A stretch of 64,000 nt of DNA from Anaeromassilibacillus sp. An200 (GCF_002160025.1 NZ_NFJU01000011.1:29017-93016), one strand, 5' to 3'. Positions 24,671-33,502 are shown, numbered from the stretch's first letter. The notes: generated from the sequence alone by a model not told the origin. A program made the numbers and translations.

Positions 24671-25951
24671 TTATTCCGCCTGCGGACGGATCTCTTCGGC
24701 GAAGCGGTCGAAATTCACTTCGGCACAGAATTCTTCCTGCCACACTCTGCGGCAGTTCTGGCGCAGAGTGTCATGCTTTTCCTTCTTCTGACGGAACAAA
24801 CGGCGGAACAGCTCCGCCAGTTCCTCTGGCGTGAAATCCGCCTTGAGCAGATGGCCCGTTTCGTCCTCCCGGACGAGCTCAGAGGTTCCCCCCACATCCG
24901 TTGCGATAATGGGGATCCCAAACGAGCAGGCTTCCATGATACTGACCGGCAGCCCTTCGGAACTGCTGGTGTTTACGAACCAGTCCACCGGATGCGTGCG
25001 GTAATATGCAAGCAGGTCTTCATTTTTGACGGTGCCGGGAAAATCTGTTTTCATAAACTGCAAATGCTCCGCGGCATAGGCTTTGAGCTCTTCCAGACTG
25101 TCGCCGCCGCCAAAATGAGTCCAGTGAAGCTTTTTCTTCTCCTCGGACAGAAGCGCGAGCGACTGCGCCAGCAGTTCCACACGCTTGACGGGCGCAATGT
25201 GGCAGCAGCTCACGATTTCCACCGTATCTCCCTTGCTTTCGGGGCCCATTCCAAAATCCCGTGTGCCGAGATATGCGGTGTGTACCTTACGGGCATAGGG
25301 GGGATAGTGCTCGGAAAGATAATCCGTACCATTCTGCGAGCAGGGATACACCGCGTCAAGATGCTCCAGCAGGTAGCGGCGCAGAGGAAGGTAATTGGCG
25401 GAACCAGCCTCTGGATACAGATCGTACCGGTGCGCGCGGCTGATTGTTTTTTTCACGGAATTTTTGCAATCCTCGCTCAGCCACAATGCGGCAAGCGCTA
25501 CATCATAAAGCCAGAAGCTGTAAAATGTCACACCGTCAAAGGCGGTGAGATCGTATTTTCGCAAAAGACGGGCACATTCCCGGTAAACGCCCTTTGCCTT
25601 GGCGATAAAATAAAGCAAATATGCCCGGCGTTTCAGATTGCCGCGGATTTTATTGTGCTCCGCATCGTCCACCAGACCGCCGCAGGAGGTAAAGGGAAAC
25701 AGAGAAAGACCGTTCCCTGCAATCGCCTTTTGCACCGTGCGCGCCGTGATGGGGTGGACCGTCACATTTTCCGGTGTGCTGCGCGTTTGTACCGCGCCAT
25801 CCTCCGTGCTGGTGGCCAAAATGATAATTTTTTCAAAATGCTTTGCAAGGCAGGGGATCTCGTCCTCAATGAACTCCTCCCCTTTTCCGTATGGATATGT
25901 TTTCGTCAGCAGAACCAAACAGTTGCCCAAAGCGTTCCCTTCCTTCATCAT
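24671..25951 (-). CDS. Glycosyltransferase family 4 protein
   Basis: About 426 aa. N-terminal 'VLLTKTYPYGKGEEFIEDEIPCLAKHF' is common in GT4 enzymes of surface polysaccharide synthesis. The GT-B C-terminal domain has 'SCCHIAPVKRVELLAQSLALL', 'WTHFGGGDSLEELKAYA' and the donor-binding 'NTSSSEGLPVSIMEACSFGIPIIATDVGGTSELV'. Donor and acceptor are unknown. Start at 25951 (or the next ATG, 25948), overlapping the tcdA stop. An in-frame extension further upstream runs through tcdA and is rejected. With the sugar transferase two genes upstream it may build a lipid-linked glycan. Confidence 0.87.
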   Translation of the reverse strand: MMKEGNALGNCLVLLTKTYPYGKGEEFIEDEIPCLAKHFEKIIILATSTEDGAVQTRSTPENVTVHPITARTVQKAIAGNGLSLFPFTSCGGLVDDAEHNKIRGNLKRRAYLLYFIAKAKGVYRECARLLRKYDLTAFDGVTFYSFWLYDVALAALWLSEDCKNSVKKTISRAHRYDLYPEAGSANYLPLRRYLLEHLDAVYPCSQNGTDYLSEHYPPYARKVHTAYLGTRDFGMGPESKGDTVEIVSCCHIAPVKRVELLAQSLALLSEEKKKLHWTHFGGGDSLEELKAYAAEHLQFMKTDFPGTVKNEDLLAYYRTHPVDWFVNTSSSEGLPVSIMEACSFGIPIIATDVGGTSELVREDETGHLLKADFTPEELAELFRRLFRQKKEKHDTLRQNCRRVWQEEFCAEVNFDRFAEEIRPQAE

Positions 25952-26688
25952 TTCTTTCCATGGTCGCCGGGAAGAAGGCCGCGCGTCAGATCGCGAACCA
26001 CCTCCGACGCCAGAATCAGCCCGGCCACAGACGGCACAAAGGCCAGGCTTCCGGGCGTTTCCCGTTTCGAGCTGTCCTCCTCTGTTCCCGGAACCTCCTC
26101 CCGTTCGGCGGGTTCCTCTCGGGAATACACGGTTTTCAAGCGCGCGACTTTGCGCTTTTTCAGCTCCCGCCGCATGACGCGGCACAGCGGACACACAGAG
26201 GTTTCATAAATGTCAGCCACCTCAAAGCGTGTGGGATCAAGCTTATTGCCCGCCCCCATAGCGCTGATCACCGGAATGGAAAGCTCCTGCCCCAGCTCCG
26301 CCAGCCGAAGCTTGGCAGACACCGTATCAATGGCATCGACAAGATAATCGCAGCCGGACAGGAATGCAGCGGGAGTATCAGGCAGGAAGAAAATCGGATG
26401 CTCTTCCACCTGTGCGCGCGGGTTGATTCGCAGGATATGCTCCCGCATTACCTCGGTCTTGAGACGGCCAATGGTGGTATGATCCGCGATGATCTGACGG
26501 TTAAGGTTCGTCAGGCTGACCCGATCGGCGTCCACCAGCACAAAGGAACCGATTCCTGTACGCGCCAGAGCGTCCGCCGCATGGCCGCCCACACCGCCCA
26601 AGCCGAACACTGCCACCTTTGCCCCTGCCAAGCGTTCCATCGCAGCCGCCCCCAGCAGAAGCTGGGAACGGGAAAATTCATTCAGCAA
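25948..26688 (-). CDS. tcdA: tRNA threonylcarbamoyladenosine dehydratase (ThiF/E1-like)
   Basis: 246 aa. ATP-dependent cyclisation of t6A to ct6A in tRNA. Nucleotide-binding motif 'VAVFGLGGVGGHAADALARTGIGSFVLVDADRVSLTNLNRQIIAD', then 'YLVDAIDTVSAKLRLAELGQ', 'SAMGAGNKLDPTRFEVADIYET' and the two-cysteine motif 'VCPLCRVMRREL', all as in TcdA/CsdL. An extra Glu/Ser-rich stretch (about 200-220) separates the last motif from 'GSLAFVPSVAGLILASEVVRDL'. It lies between two glycan genes with which it has no obvious functional tie. Confidence 0.93.
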   Translation of the reverse strand: MLNEFSRSQLLLGAAAMERLAGAKVAVFGLGGVGGHAADALARTGIGSFVLVDADRVSLTNLNRQIIADHTTIGRLKTEVMREHILRINPRAQVEEHPIFFLPDTPAAFLSGCDYLVDAIDTVSAKLRLAELGQELSIPVISAMGAGNKLDPTRFEVADIYETSVCPLCRVMRRELKKRKVARLKTVYSREEPAEREEVPGTEEDSSKRETPGSLAFVPSVAGLILASEVVRDLTRGLLPGDHGKK

Positions 26689-26703
26689 AGCCTTTCCTCC
26701 CTT

Positions 26704-27381
26704 TTACCGAAGAACGGCCGCAACCGTCTGAAACAGGATTTTAATATCGCCCCACACCGAAATATGCTCCAGATACTCCAAATTCAGCTTCATTTTCGGC
26801 GGGAGCACTTCCTCAATATACGTTTTTTCCGGATCACTGCTGTTCTCCAGAAGCTTGTCTTCATCCTTGAACGCGATGCTTGACGGAGCGGTGATCCCTG
26901 GGCGAACCAGAAGCGTTGCCATATACTCCGGCGCATACACGTCCACATAACGGCGCACCTCCGGGCGTGGGCCGACCAGGCTCATGGAGCCGGACAGGAC
27001 GTTGAGCAGCTGGGAAAACTCATCCAGACGGCACTTGCGGATAAAACGGCCGACGCGGGTAATGCGCGGATCGTCTCCCACCGTAAGGGACAGGCCGATT
27101 TTATCCGCGTTCTGCACCATGGTGCGGAATTTGAAAATACGGAAATCCTTATTATAGCGTCCCACACGCACCTGGCGGTAGAACACAGGGCCCCGGGAGT
27201 CCAGCTTGATGGCAAGAGCCAGAAGCAGGAAAAACGGGGAGGTCACGAGCAAGATAAGAAGGGAAGCAGCTACATCAAACACCCGTTTCCCGGCAAGAGC
27301 CGCCCGTCTGGCATGAAGCTTTTCCTGCCAGGCTCGTGTTTCGGGGTTCTGCATCTCCTTGGGCAAATCTTCAGTGGTCAT
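26704..27381 (-). CDS. Bacterial sugar transferase (undecaprenyl-phosphate sugar phosphotransferase type)
   Basis: 225 aa. Single N-terminal membrane helix '[25 protein letters not shown]', then the conserved catalytic core: '[25 protein letters not shown]', '[43 protein letters not shown]' and '[15 protein letters not shown]'. These monotopic enzymes start lipid-linked glycan synthesis by moving a sugar-1-phosphate onto undecaprenyl phosphate. It leads the operon tcdA, GT4, DUF368, so three of four genes concern lipid-carrier glycans. Confidence 0.92.
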   Translation of the reverse strand: MTTEDLPKEMQNPETRAWQEKLHARRAALAGKRVFDVAASLLILLVTSPFFLLLALAIKLDSRGPVFYRQVRVGRYNKDFRIFKFRTMVQNADKIGLSLTVGDDPRITRVGRFIRKCRLDEFSQLLNVLSGSMSLVGPRPEVRRYVDVYAPEYMATLLVRPGITAPSSIAFKDEDKLLENSSDPEKTYIEEVLPPKMKLNLEYLEHISVWGDIKILFQTVAAVLR

Positions 27382-27451
27382 TCAGAACAAACTCCCTCTT
27401 CCAGAAATCATAACGGCCTTTCGCCGCATTTTGACAGAAAGATTTACCGCC

Positions 27452-27480
27452 ATTATAGCATATGGGGCCGCATGGGACAA
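27452..27480 (-). promoter_or_regulatory. Promoter of the sugar-transferase operon
   Basis: Minus strand: TTGTCC (27475-27480), 17-bp spacer, TATAAT (27452-27457). Confidence 0.75.
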
Positions 27481-27496
27481 ATCTTTTTTTCCTGAC

Positions 27497-27525
27497 TTTA
27501 CATTTTTGCCTGTATCCTCTATACT
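27497..27525 (+). promoter_or_regulatory. Promoter of the glucokinase-galM operon
   Basis: TTTACA (27497-27502), 17-bp spacer, TATACT (27520-27525), about 57 nt before the glucokinase ATG. Confidence 0.7.
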
Positions 27526-27581
27526 AATCAAAGAGAATCTCTCAAAACAAATAATTTGAAAAGGCATGAGGAGGATTTTGT

Positions 27582-28535
27582 ATGTATTACCTTGGAATCG
27601 ACCTCGGCGGAACCAATATCGCAGTCGGCGTGGTGGATGATTCCTATCAGATTATCGCGCGCGCCAAACGGAAAACAAGAATTCCCTGCGACGAGGGCCT
27701 GATCGACGATCTGGCCGCCGCTGCGCGGGAAGCTGTGGAAAACGCCGGTATCTCCATGGATGATGTGCCGTGGGTCGGCGTGGGCTGCCCGGGCACGGTC
27801 AACCGCGCCACTGGTATCGTGGAATACGCAAACAATCTCTATCTGAACAATTTCCACCTGCGCGACCTGCTTCAGGAAAAGCTGGGACGCCCGGTGATCA
27901 TTGAAAACGACGCGAATGCGGCTGCTTATGGCGAGTACAAGGCCGGTGCTCTCAAGGGCTCCGACAACGCAATCGCCATCACGCTCGGAACAGGAGTGGG
28001 CGGCGGCATCATCATCCACGGCCAGGTTTACTCCGGCTCCAACTTCGCGGGCGGCGAGCTTGGCCACTCTGTCATTGTCTGCGGCGGCGCCAGCTGCACC
28101 TGCGGGCGCAAGGGCTGCTGGGAGGCCTATTCCTCCGCCACTGCTTTGATCCGCATGACCCGCGAGGCCATGGCCGCGCACGCGGACAAGAAGGACACCC
28201 CGATTTGGGAGATCACGGGCGGCAGCTTCGACACAGTCGACGGCCGCACGGCGTTTGACGCCATGCGCAAGGGCGATCCGCTCGGCAAGGAAGTTGTGGA
28301 CAAGTATCTCTCCTATCTCGCCTGCGGTGTCGCCAACTGCATCAACGTGTTCCAGCCGGACATTCTGTGCATCGGCGGCGGCATCAGCAACGAGGGAGAA
28401 AATCTTCTTGCCCCGCTGCGTGAGCTGGTGAAAAAGGAGACCTACAACACCAACGGCAGCAAGCAGACGCAGATCTGCCGTGCACAGCTCGGCAACGACG
28501 CCGGCATCATCGGCGCGGCGCTGTTGGGCGAATAA
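27582..28535 (+). CDS. glk: ROK-family glucokinase
   Basis: 317 aa. ATP-binding 'GIDLGGTNIAVGVVD', sugar-binding 'IENDANAAAYGEYKAGALKG', 'ITLGTGVGGGIIIHGQVYSG', 'GELGHSVI' and the ROK zinc/cysteine motif 'CTCGRKGCWEAYSSATAL'. The family phosphorylates glucose in Gram-positive bacteria. GGAGG lies 9 nt before the ATG. Paired with aldose 1-epimerase, which supplies the right anomer, and it serves the free glucose released by MalQ. Confidence 0.94.
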   Translation: MYYLGIDLGGTNIAVGVVDDSYQIIARAKRKTRIPCDEGLIDDLAAAAREAVENAGISMDDVPWVGVGCPGTVNRATGIVEYANNLYLNNFHLRDLLQEKLGRPVIIENDANAAAYGEYKAGALKGSDNAIAITLGTGVGGGIIIHGQVYSGSNFAGGELGHSVIVCGGASCTCGRKGCWEAYSSATALIRMTREAMAAHADKKDTPIWEITGGSFDTVDGRTAFDAMRKGDPLGKEVVDKYLSYLACGVANCINVFQPDILCIGGGISNEGENLLAPLRELVKKETYNTNGSKQTQICRAQLGNDAGIIGAALLGE

Positions 28536-28564
28536 TTTTCTGGAGCTGGGGAGGAAACTGTGAA

Positions 28565-29614
28565 ATGAGCATCACAAAATCTTTGTTTGGAACCATGCCG
28601 GACGGGACACCGGTAGACTTGTATGTGCTCTCCGGTGAAAACGGCCTGAGCGCCGAAGTCATCGCGCTGGGATGTCGGATTGTGCGTCTGTCCGCTCCCG
28701 ACCGGGAAGGCAAATGCGTCAACGTGGTATTGGGCTATGACACACTTGCCGAATATGTGGAAAACCGCGACTATCAGGGTACCGCCGTCGGCCGGTACGC
28801 CAACCGCATTGGAGGAGCCAGCTTCTCCATTGACGGAAAAACCTATTCGCTGGCGAAAAACGACGGAGAAAATTCGCTGCATGGCGGCCCGACAGGCTTT
28901 GCCCACCGTATCTGGACCGTGAAAGAAGCCGGAGATACGCCGGACGGCCCGAGCATCACCTTCTCCTACACCAGTGCGGACGGCGAGGAGGGCTTCCCCG
29001 GCACGCTGACAACCGAAGTCACTTACACCTTGACGAAGGACAATGCCCTGCGCATTGCCTACCATGCCGTGACCGATGCGACAACGCCTGTCAACCTCAC
29101 GAACCACGCTTTCTTCAACCTGACGGGCGATGCGTCCCGTCCTATTCTTTCCCATGAGCTGCAAATCCATGCGGACAAGATTACCGCGGTGCGTGAGGAT
29201 CTGATCCCGACTGGAGAGTATATTCCTGTTGCGGGTACGCCGTATGACTTCAACGCCCCCAAGACAATCGGACGCGATATGGGCGCAGACGACGCGATGC
29301 TGAAAAAATGCGGAGGCTATGACCACAATTTCGTGATCAACGGTGAAGGCCTGCGCAAAGCCGCAGAGGTCTATGAGCCGGAGAGCGGCCGCGTGATGGA
29401 GGTCTACACCGATCTCCCCGGCATGCAGCTGTACACGGCGAACAGCCTGAGCGGCAAGGGACATGGCGGCGTTTCGTTTGTCAACCACGGCGCTCTTTGC
29501 CTGGAAACCCAGTTCTTCCCGGATTCCCCGAACCATCCGGAGTTCCCTTTCCGCTTCCTGAAACCGGGAGAGGAATTTGACAGCGTTACCACATACCGCT
29601 TCCTGACAAGATAA
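28565..29614 (+). CDS. galM: Aldose 1-epimerase (mutarotase)
   Basis: 349 aa. Interconverts alpha and beta anomers of hexoses. Motifs: 'YQGTAVGRYANRIGGASFSIDGKTYSLAKNDGENSLHGG', catalytic His region 'TTPVNLTNHAFFNLTG', 'YDHNFVIN', and the C-terminal Glu in 'GALCLETQFFPDSPNHPEFP'. 29 nt after the glucokinase gene, in the same transcript. Confidence 0.95.
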   Translation: MSITKSLFGTMPDGTPVDLYVLSGENGLSAEVIALGCRIVRLSAPDREGKCVNVVLGYDTLAEYVENRDYQGTAVGRYANRIGGASFSIDGKTYSLAKNDGENSLHGGPTGFAHRIWTVKEAGDTPDGPSITFSYTSADGEEGFPGTLTTEVTYTLTKDNALRIAYHAVTDATTPVNLTNHAFFNLTGDASRPILSHELQIHADKITAVREDLIPTGEYIPVAGTPYDFNAPKTIGRDMGADDAMLKKCGGYDHNFVINGEGLRKAAEVYEPESGRVMEVYTDLPGMQLYTANSLSGKGHGGVSFVNHGALCLETQFFPDSPNHPEFPFRFLKPGEEFDSVTTYRFLTR

Positions 29615-29635
29615 CTGTTCTGTTTCCGCAATCAG

Positions 29636-29664
29636 AAGGCCTGCGCATCTTGCGCGGGCCTTTT
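29636..29664 (+). terminator. Terminator after galM
   Basis: GGCC-t-GCGC / GCGC-g-GGCC stem with an ATCTT loop followed by TTTTCTTTT. Confidence 0.8.
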
Positions 29665-29680
29665 CTTTTGTGAAAAACCT

Positions 29681-29709
29681 TTTGCATCCTGGGAATTCTG
29701 TGTTACAAT
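29681..29709 (+). promoter_or_regulatory. Promoter of vanRS
   Basis: TTTGCA (29681-29686), 17-bp spacer, TACAAT (29704-29709), 34 nt before vanR. No VanR-like boxes are visible here, so basal expression of the two-component system is likely. Confidence 0.65.
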
Positions 29710-29743
29710 CAAAAGAGCAATTTTGATTTCGGGAGGCTGGACC

Positions 29744-30442
29744 ATGAACGAAACCATTCTGGTAGTGGACGATGAAGCATCCATTGCGGATCTGGTAGAG
29801 GTGTATTTGAAAAACGAAGGATACCGCGTGCTGAAATGCGGCAACGGCAGGGATGCGCTCGCCCAAATCCGTACCGCGCCGCCGGATCTCGCGATTCTTG
29901 ACGTCATGCTGCCCGACCTCGACGGCTTTACTCTCTGCAAGGAAATCCGCACGCAATATTACTTCCCTATTCTGATGCTGACGGCAAAGGTGGAGGATAT
30001 GGATAAGATCACAGGTCTCACTCTGGGAGCCGACGATTATATCACAAAGCCCTTCAACCCGCTGGAACTTGTGGCCCGTGTGAAAACACAGCTTCGCCGC
30101 TGTACACGCTACAACAACGGATCGGACAAAGCGCCGGAGCAGCTGGAGGAATTTGATTTCCGCGGCCTTTGTATCACAAAAGGCAATCATAAGTGCACAC
30201 TGTACGGGGAAGAGCTGAGCCTGACGCCGATTGAGTTTTCCATCCTGTGGTACCTGTGCGAACGGCGCGGCTCCGTCGTTTCCAGTGAGGAACTGTTTGA
30301 GGCCGTATGGGGCGAAAAATTCATGGACAGCAATAACACGGTCATGACGCACATTGCGCGCCTGCGGGAAAAGATGCATGAACCAAGCCGGAAACCGAAA
30401 TTTGTCAAAACCGTCTGGGGGGTGGGTTACACCATTGAATAA
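29744..30442 (+). CDS. vanR: VanR-type response regulator (OmpR/PhoB family)
   Basis: 232 aa. Receiver: 'ILVVDDEASIADLVEVYLKNEGY', phospho-acceptor Asp in 'PDLAILDVMLPDLDGFTLCKEIR', 'PILMLTAKVEDMDKITGLTLGADDYITKPFNPLELVARVKTQLRR'. The winged helix ends '...TVMTHIARLREKMHEPSRKPKFVKTVWGVGYTIE', very close in style to VanR of the A/B/G types. Start at 29744 with GGGAGG 9 nt upstream. It overlaps vanS by 8 nt. Its likely targets are the phased boxes at 31567-31611 before vanG. Confidence 0.9.
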   Translation: MNETILVVDDEASIADLVEVYLKNEGYRVLKCGNGRDALAQIRTAPPDLAILDVMLPDLDGFTLCKEIRTQYYFPILMLTAKVEDMDKITGLTLGADDYITKPFNPLELVARVKTQLRRCTRYNNGSDKAPEQLEEFDFRGLCITKGNHKCTLYGEELSLTPIEFSILWYLCERRGSVVSSEELFEAVWGEKFMDSNNTVMTHIARLREKMHEPSRKPKFVKTVWGVGYTIE

Positions 30443-31583
30443 TTCAAACCATGCCAAAGGCCTGCACAGCGCATTGTCGCGTCAGATTCTTTTTCAATAT
30501 GTTCTCAGCCTGCTTGCCTGGTGCGCCGGACTTCCCCTCATCACCTTTCTTGCGGTGCTGCTTGTCTCCTCCCGCACCTGGTATGGATCGGAAGCGATTT
30601 ATCCGTTTCTTGACTGGGCAAGGGATTATTTTTGGGTTTTGTTTGTATTGGCGCTGATATTTGGCCTGTTCGTCATCACCATCTATTTTATCCTCAAGCC
30701 TTTGCGCTATGTGGATGCCCTGGTGAGAGCATCGCAGCAGCTGGCGCAGAATCCGGAGCGGCCGATCGAGCTGCCGGATCTTCTTGCTCCCGTGACGGAT
30801 CGGCTCAACGCGGTGCGTCAGGAATCCCTCCGCAGCGCGGCGGCGGCGCGGGAAGCGGAGCAGCGGAAAAACGATCTTATCGTCTATCTCGCGCATGATC
30901 TCAAAACACCGCTCACCAGTGTGATCGGGTATCTGACCCTTCTGCGCGACGAGCCCCAGATCTCCCCGGAGCTGCGCGCCCGCTATACCGGCATCGCGCT
31001 GGACAAGGCAGAGCGCCTGGAGGAACTGATCAATGAATTCTTTGAAATCACCCGCTTCAATCTCACCCACCTGACACTGGAGCTCTCCGACATCGATCTG
31101 ACCCGGATGCTGGAACAGACATGCAGCGAATTTGAACCTTCCTTTGCGGAAAAGGGCCTGCGCTGCACTCTGGATCTTCCCCCGCAGCTTCCATGCGAAT
31201 GCGATCCCGACAAGCTGGCCCGGGTCTTTGACAATCTCCTGCGCAACGCGAATTTCTACAGCTTTCCCGATACCGTCATCCATGTGAGCGGGCAGCTGAA
31301 TCAGGGATTGATCACCCTGCGCTTTGAAAACAGCGGAAGAACCATCCCAAAGGAAAAGCTGGATCGCATTTTCGAGCAGTTTTTCCGCTTGGACTCCTCC
31401 CGCTCGACCGCAAGCGGCGGAGCTGGCCTTGGCCTGGCAATCGCGAGGGAAATCGTTCGCCTGCATGGCGGCGGCATCTGCGCGGCAAGCGCCGACAACC
31501 ATATCCTTTTCACCATCACACTGCCCCAGCGCCAAACCGTCCCCCAACCGCCCACTGTCTATCCCAGCGTAAGAAATTCGTAG
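30435..31583 (+). CDS. vanS: VanS-type sensor histidine kinase
   Basis: About 382 aa. Two N-terminal membrane segments ('YVLSLLAWCAGLPLITFLAVLLVS' and 'YFWVLFVLALIFGLFVITIYFIL') flank a short outside loop of ~20 residues. HisKA is 'LIVYLAHDLKTPLTSVIGYLTLLRDEP', N box 'LARVFDNLLRNANFYSFPDT', G box 'SGGAGLGLAIAREIVRLHGG'. The wording of HisKA is that of VanS and not of PhoR. Start is TTG at 30435 inside vanR, with GGGGGGTGGG ~8 nt upstream. It should report glycopeptide or cell-wall stress to VanR. Confidence 0.9.
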   Translation: MNNSNHAKGLHSALSRQILFQYVLSLLAWCAGLPLITFLAVLLVSSRTWYGSEAIYPFLDWARDYFWVLFVLALIFGLFVITIYFILKPLRYVDALVRASQQLAQNPERPIELPDLLAPVTDRLNAVRQESLRSAAAAREAEQRKNDLIVYLAHDLKTPLTSVIGYLTLLRDEPQISPELRARYTGIALDKAERLEELINEFFEITRFNLTHLTLELSDIDLTRMLEQTCSEFEPSFAEKGLRCTLDLPPQLPCECDPDKLARVFDNLLRNANFYSFPDTVIHVSGQLNQGLITLRFENSGRTIPKEKLDRIFEQFFRLDSSRSTASGGAGLGLAIAREIVRLHGGGICAASADNHILFTITLPQRQTVPQPPTVYPSVRNS

Positions 31584-31611
31584 GATTTTGTCACGAAAAT
31601 CATAAGATCTC
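31567..31611 (+). promoter_or_regulatory. Array of four VanR-like half-sites, 11-bp phased
   Basis: Starting at 31567, 31578, 31589 and 31600 lie GCGTAAGAAATT, TCGTAGGATTTT, TGTCACGAAAAT and TCATAAGATCTC. All share A5, G7 and A8, and the step is exactly 11 bp, placing all sites on one face of the helix. The VanR consensus known from VanA-type enterococci is, from memory, TCGTANGAAA(T/A)T; the first box matches it at 11 of 12 positions. The array overlaps the vanS stop codon and precedes vanG. Confidence 0.65.
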
Positions 31612-31633
31612 CTTGAGAAAAGAGAAAAGAACA

Positions 31634-31690
31634 AGCCGCTGCTTTCTGATACCATAAAACCGGTACAGAAAACAGCGGCTTTCTTTTTTG
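31634..31690 (+). terminator. Long hairpin terminator/attenuator between vanS and vanG
   Basis: Stem AGCCGCTG (31634-31641) with CAGCGGCT (31673-31680), extended by TTTCTG/CAGAAA and TACC/GGTA, followed by TTCTTTTTTG. It lies downstream of the VanR boxes and only ~15 nt before the vanG ribosome site. It separates vanRS from vanG-XY-T. Confidence 0.8.
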
Positions 31691-31718
31691 ATGCGCTGTT
31701 CCCAAGGAGGAAGAAAAA

Positions 31719-32765
31719 ATGAATGACAAAAATATAGCCGTTTTTTTTGGCGGCTGTTCCACGGAGCACGAGGTTTCCCTGCAATCGGCGCAGGCGGTTT
31801 TGAACGCTATCGATCAGAACCGATACCGCCCGCTTGCCGTCGGCATTACCAAAAAAGGCGAATGGCGATTGTTTTCCGGCAGCCTGGATCAGCTTACAGA
31901 CGGCAGCTGGGAGCGGGATCCCTCCTGCGTTCCCTGCCTGCTCTCTCCCGACCGCACCTGCCCGGGACTTCTGCTTCTGGGGCCGGAACCGCGCCGTATT
32001 CCGCTCTTTGCGGGCTTTCCTGTCCTGCACGGAAAAAACGGAGAGGACGGAACTATACAGGGCTTGCTGGAACTGTCCGGAATCCCCGTTGTGGGATGCG
32101 GCACACTGGCCAGCGCGCTCGGGATGGACAAGGACAGGGCGCACCGGCTGGCCGCTCTCGCGGGAGTGCCCGCACCAAAAGGAACGGTATTCCGGCACGG
32201 CTGCGATCCGGTGGAAATTGAGCGGGCCGCGCATGCGATCGGTTGGCCGCTGTTTATTAAGCCGGTGCGTTCCGGCTCTTCCTTCGGCGTCAGCCGGGTG
32301 ACAAAGCCGGAACAGCTTGCCTCGGCCGTTTCGGAAGCATTTTCCCACGATTCGGAAATCCTGCTCGAAGAGGCGGTACCGGGCTTTGAGATTGGCTGCG
32401 CCGTCATCGGCAATGAAACGCTTATCACGGGGCGCGTGGATAAAATCGAACTCTCTCAGGGCTTCTTCAATTTTGAGGAAAAGTATACGCTTAAAACCTC
32501 CAAAATTCACTGCCCCGCCCGTATCTCCCCCGAAAAGGAGGAGGAAGCGGCCCGGGCAGCCAAAAAAGTCTATCGGGCGCTCGGATGCCGCGGCTTTGCC
32601 CGCGTGGATCTCTTCCTGACGCCGGATGGCCGCATCCTGTTCAACGAGGTCAACACGATTCCAGGGTTCACCTCCCACAGCCGCTTCCCAACAATGATGA
32701 AAGCCATCGGCATTCCCTTTGACCGCCTGGTCAACCGCCTGATCGAACTGGGGGTGGAAGCATGA
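31719..32765 (+). CDS. vanG: D-Ala-D-Ser ligase, VanG type
   Basis: 348 aa, D-Ala-D-X ligase family. N-terminal 'VFFGGCSTEHEVSLQSAQAVL', 'FPVLHGKNGEDGTIQGLLELSGIPVVGCGTLASALGMDKD', ATP-grasp 'PLFIKPVRSGSSFGVSRV', 'RGFARVDLFLTPDGRILFNEVNTIPGFTSHSRFP'. The omega-loop region 'FFNFEEKYTLKTSKIHCPARI' (EKY at 254-256) is the form I associate with VanC/E/G D-Ser ligases, not with D-Lac ligases (VanA/B). The enzyme makes D-Ala-D-Ser for peptidoglycan ends that bind vancomycin poorly. AAGGAGG sits 8 nt upstream. A plain Ddl is the alternative, but vanXY and vanT beside it argue against that. Confidence 0.9.
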   Translation: MNDKNIAVFFGGCSTEHEVSLQSAQAVLNAIDQNRYRPLAVGITKKGEWRLFSGSLDQLTDGSWERDPSCVPCLLSPDRTCPGLLLLGPEPRRIPLFAGFPVLHGKNGEDGTIQGLLELSGIPVVGCGTLASALGMDKDRAHRLAALAGVPAPKGTVFRHGCDPVEIERAAHAIGWPLFIKPVRSGSSFGVSRVTKPEQLASAVSEAFSHDSEILLEEAVPGFEIGCAVIGNETLITGRVDKIELSQGFFNFEEKYTLKTSKIHCPARISPEKEEEAARAAKKVYRALGCRGFARVDLFLTPDGRILFNEVNTIPGFTSHSRFPTMMKAIGIPFDRLVNRLIELGVEA

Positions 32766-33502
32766 GGACGCAGGTATACACGCGGGAGGATTCCGCACAC
32801 GGGCCTTTGATTCTTGTCAACGCGTCCCACCCTATCCCTGTGGGCACAGCGCCGCGCCTTGTCCCCGCACTGCCCGGCTGCGAAGATGTGCTTTTGGAGC
32901 GGCATGCTGCTAGGATGCTGGCCGCATGTGTACGGGCAGCGGGGGCGGCGGGAAGCATCACCGCCGTCTCCGGCTGGAGGAGCCGGGAGGAGCAGACGCA
33001 GATTTGGAACGATTCCCTGCGGGAAAACGGCGAAGCCTTCACACGGAGCTATGTCGCTCTGCCTGGATGCAGTGAACATCAGACCGGACTTGCGATCGAT
33101 CTCGCCGCTGCTGCGCCGGAGATTGATTTTATCCGCCCTCATTTCCCTCGCGACGGATTATATGGGGAATTCCGCCGCCTGGCTCCCCTGTTCGGCTGGA
33201 TCGAACGCTATCCCGCCGGAAAGGAGGATATCACCGGAATCGCCTGTGAACCGTGGCATTTCCGCTATGTCGGTACGCCGCATGCACAGATTATGACGGA
33301 GCGCGGCCTGTGCCTGGAGGAATATCTGAACCTGCTGCGCCAGGGGAACGGCCTGCGTTTTCCGCATCGCGGCGGCTTTGTTCGCATTTTCCGGATCGCC
33401 TGCGGCACACAGGGCGTCACGCTCCCCCTTGCCGTGCGTTTCTCCATCTCCGGGGACAACGACGGCGGCTTTCTGCTCACGGTACGGGAGGAGATCGCAT
33501 GA
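32762..33502 (+). CDS. vanXY: D,D-peptidase/D,D-carboxypeptidase, VanXY type
   Basis: 246 aa, VanY/M15B zinc peptidase. Zn ligands and catalytic residues are in place: 'PGCSEHQTGLAIDL' (H106, D113) and 'IACEPWHFRYVG' (E163, H166). No signal peptide, as in bifunctional VanXY, which removes D-Ala-D-Ala dipeptides and the terminal D-Ala of precursors in the cytoplasm so that D-Ser-ended precursors dominate. A ~50-residue tail after the core ('FPHRGGFVRIFRIACG...') is also seen in VanY-like clostridial proteins. Overlaps vanG and vanT by 4 nt each. Confidence 0.9.
   Translation: MRTQVYTREDSAHGPLILVNASHPIPVGTAPRLVPALPGCEDVLLERHAARMLAACVRAAGAAGSITAVSGWRSREEQTQIWNDSLRENGEAFTRSYVALPGCSEHQTGLAIDLAAAAPEIDFIRPHFPRDGLYGEFRRLAPLFGWIERYPAGKEDITGIACEPWHFRYVGTPHAQIMTERGLCLEEYLNLLRQGNGLRFPHRGGFVRIFRIACGTQGVTLPLAVRFSISGDNDGGFLLTVREEIA

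Noticed and set aside
33253..33498. N-terminal extension of vanT by 82 codons
   Set aside because: The extension lies within vanXY, has no membrane or known domain, and the ATGA overlap at 33499 gives the proper VanT start.
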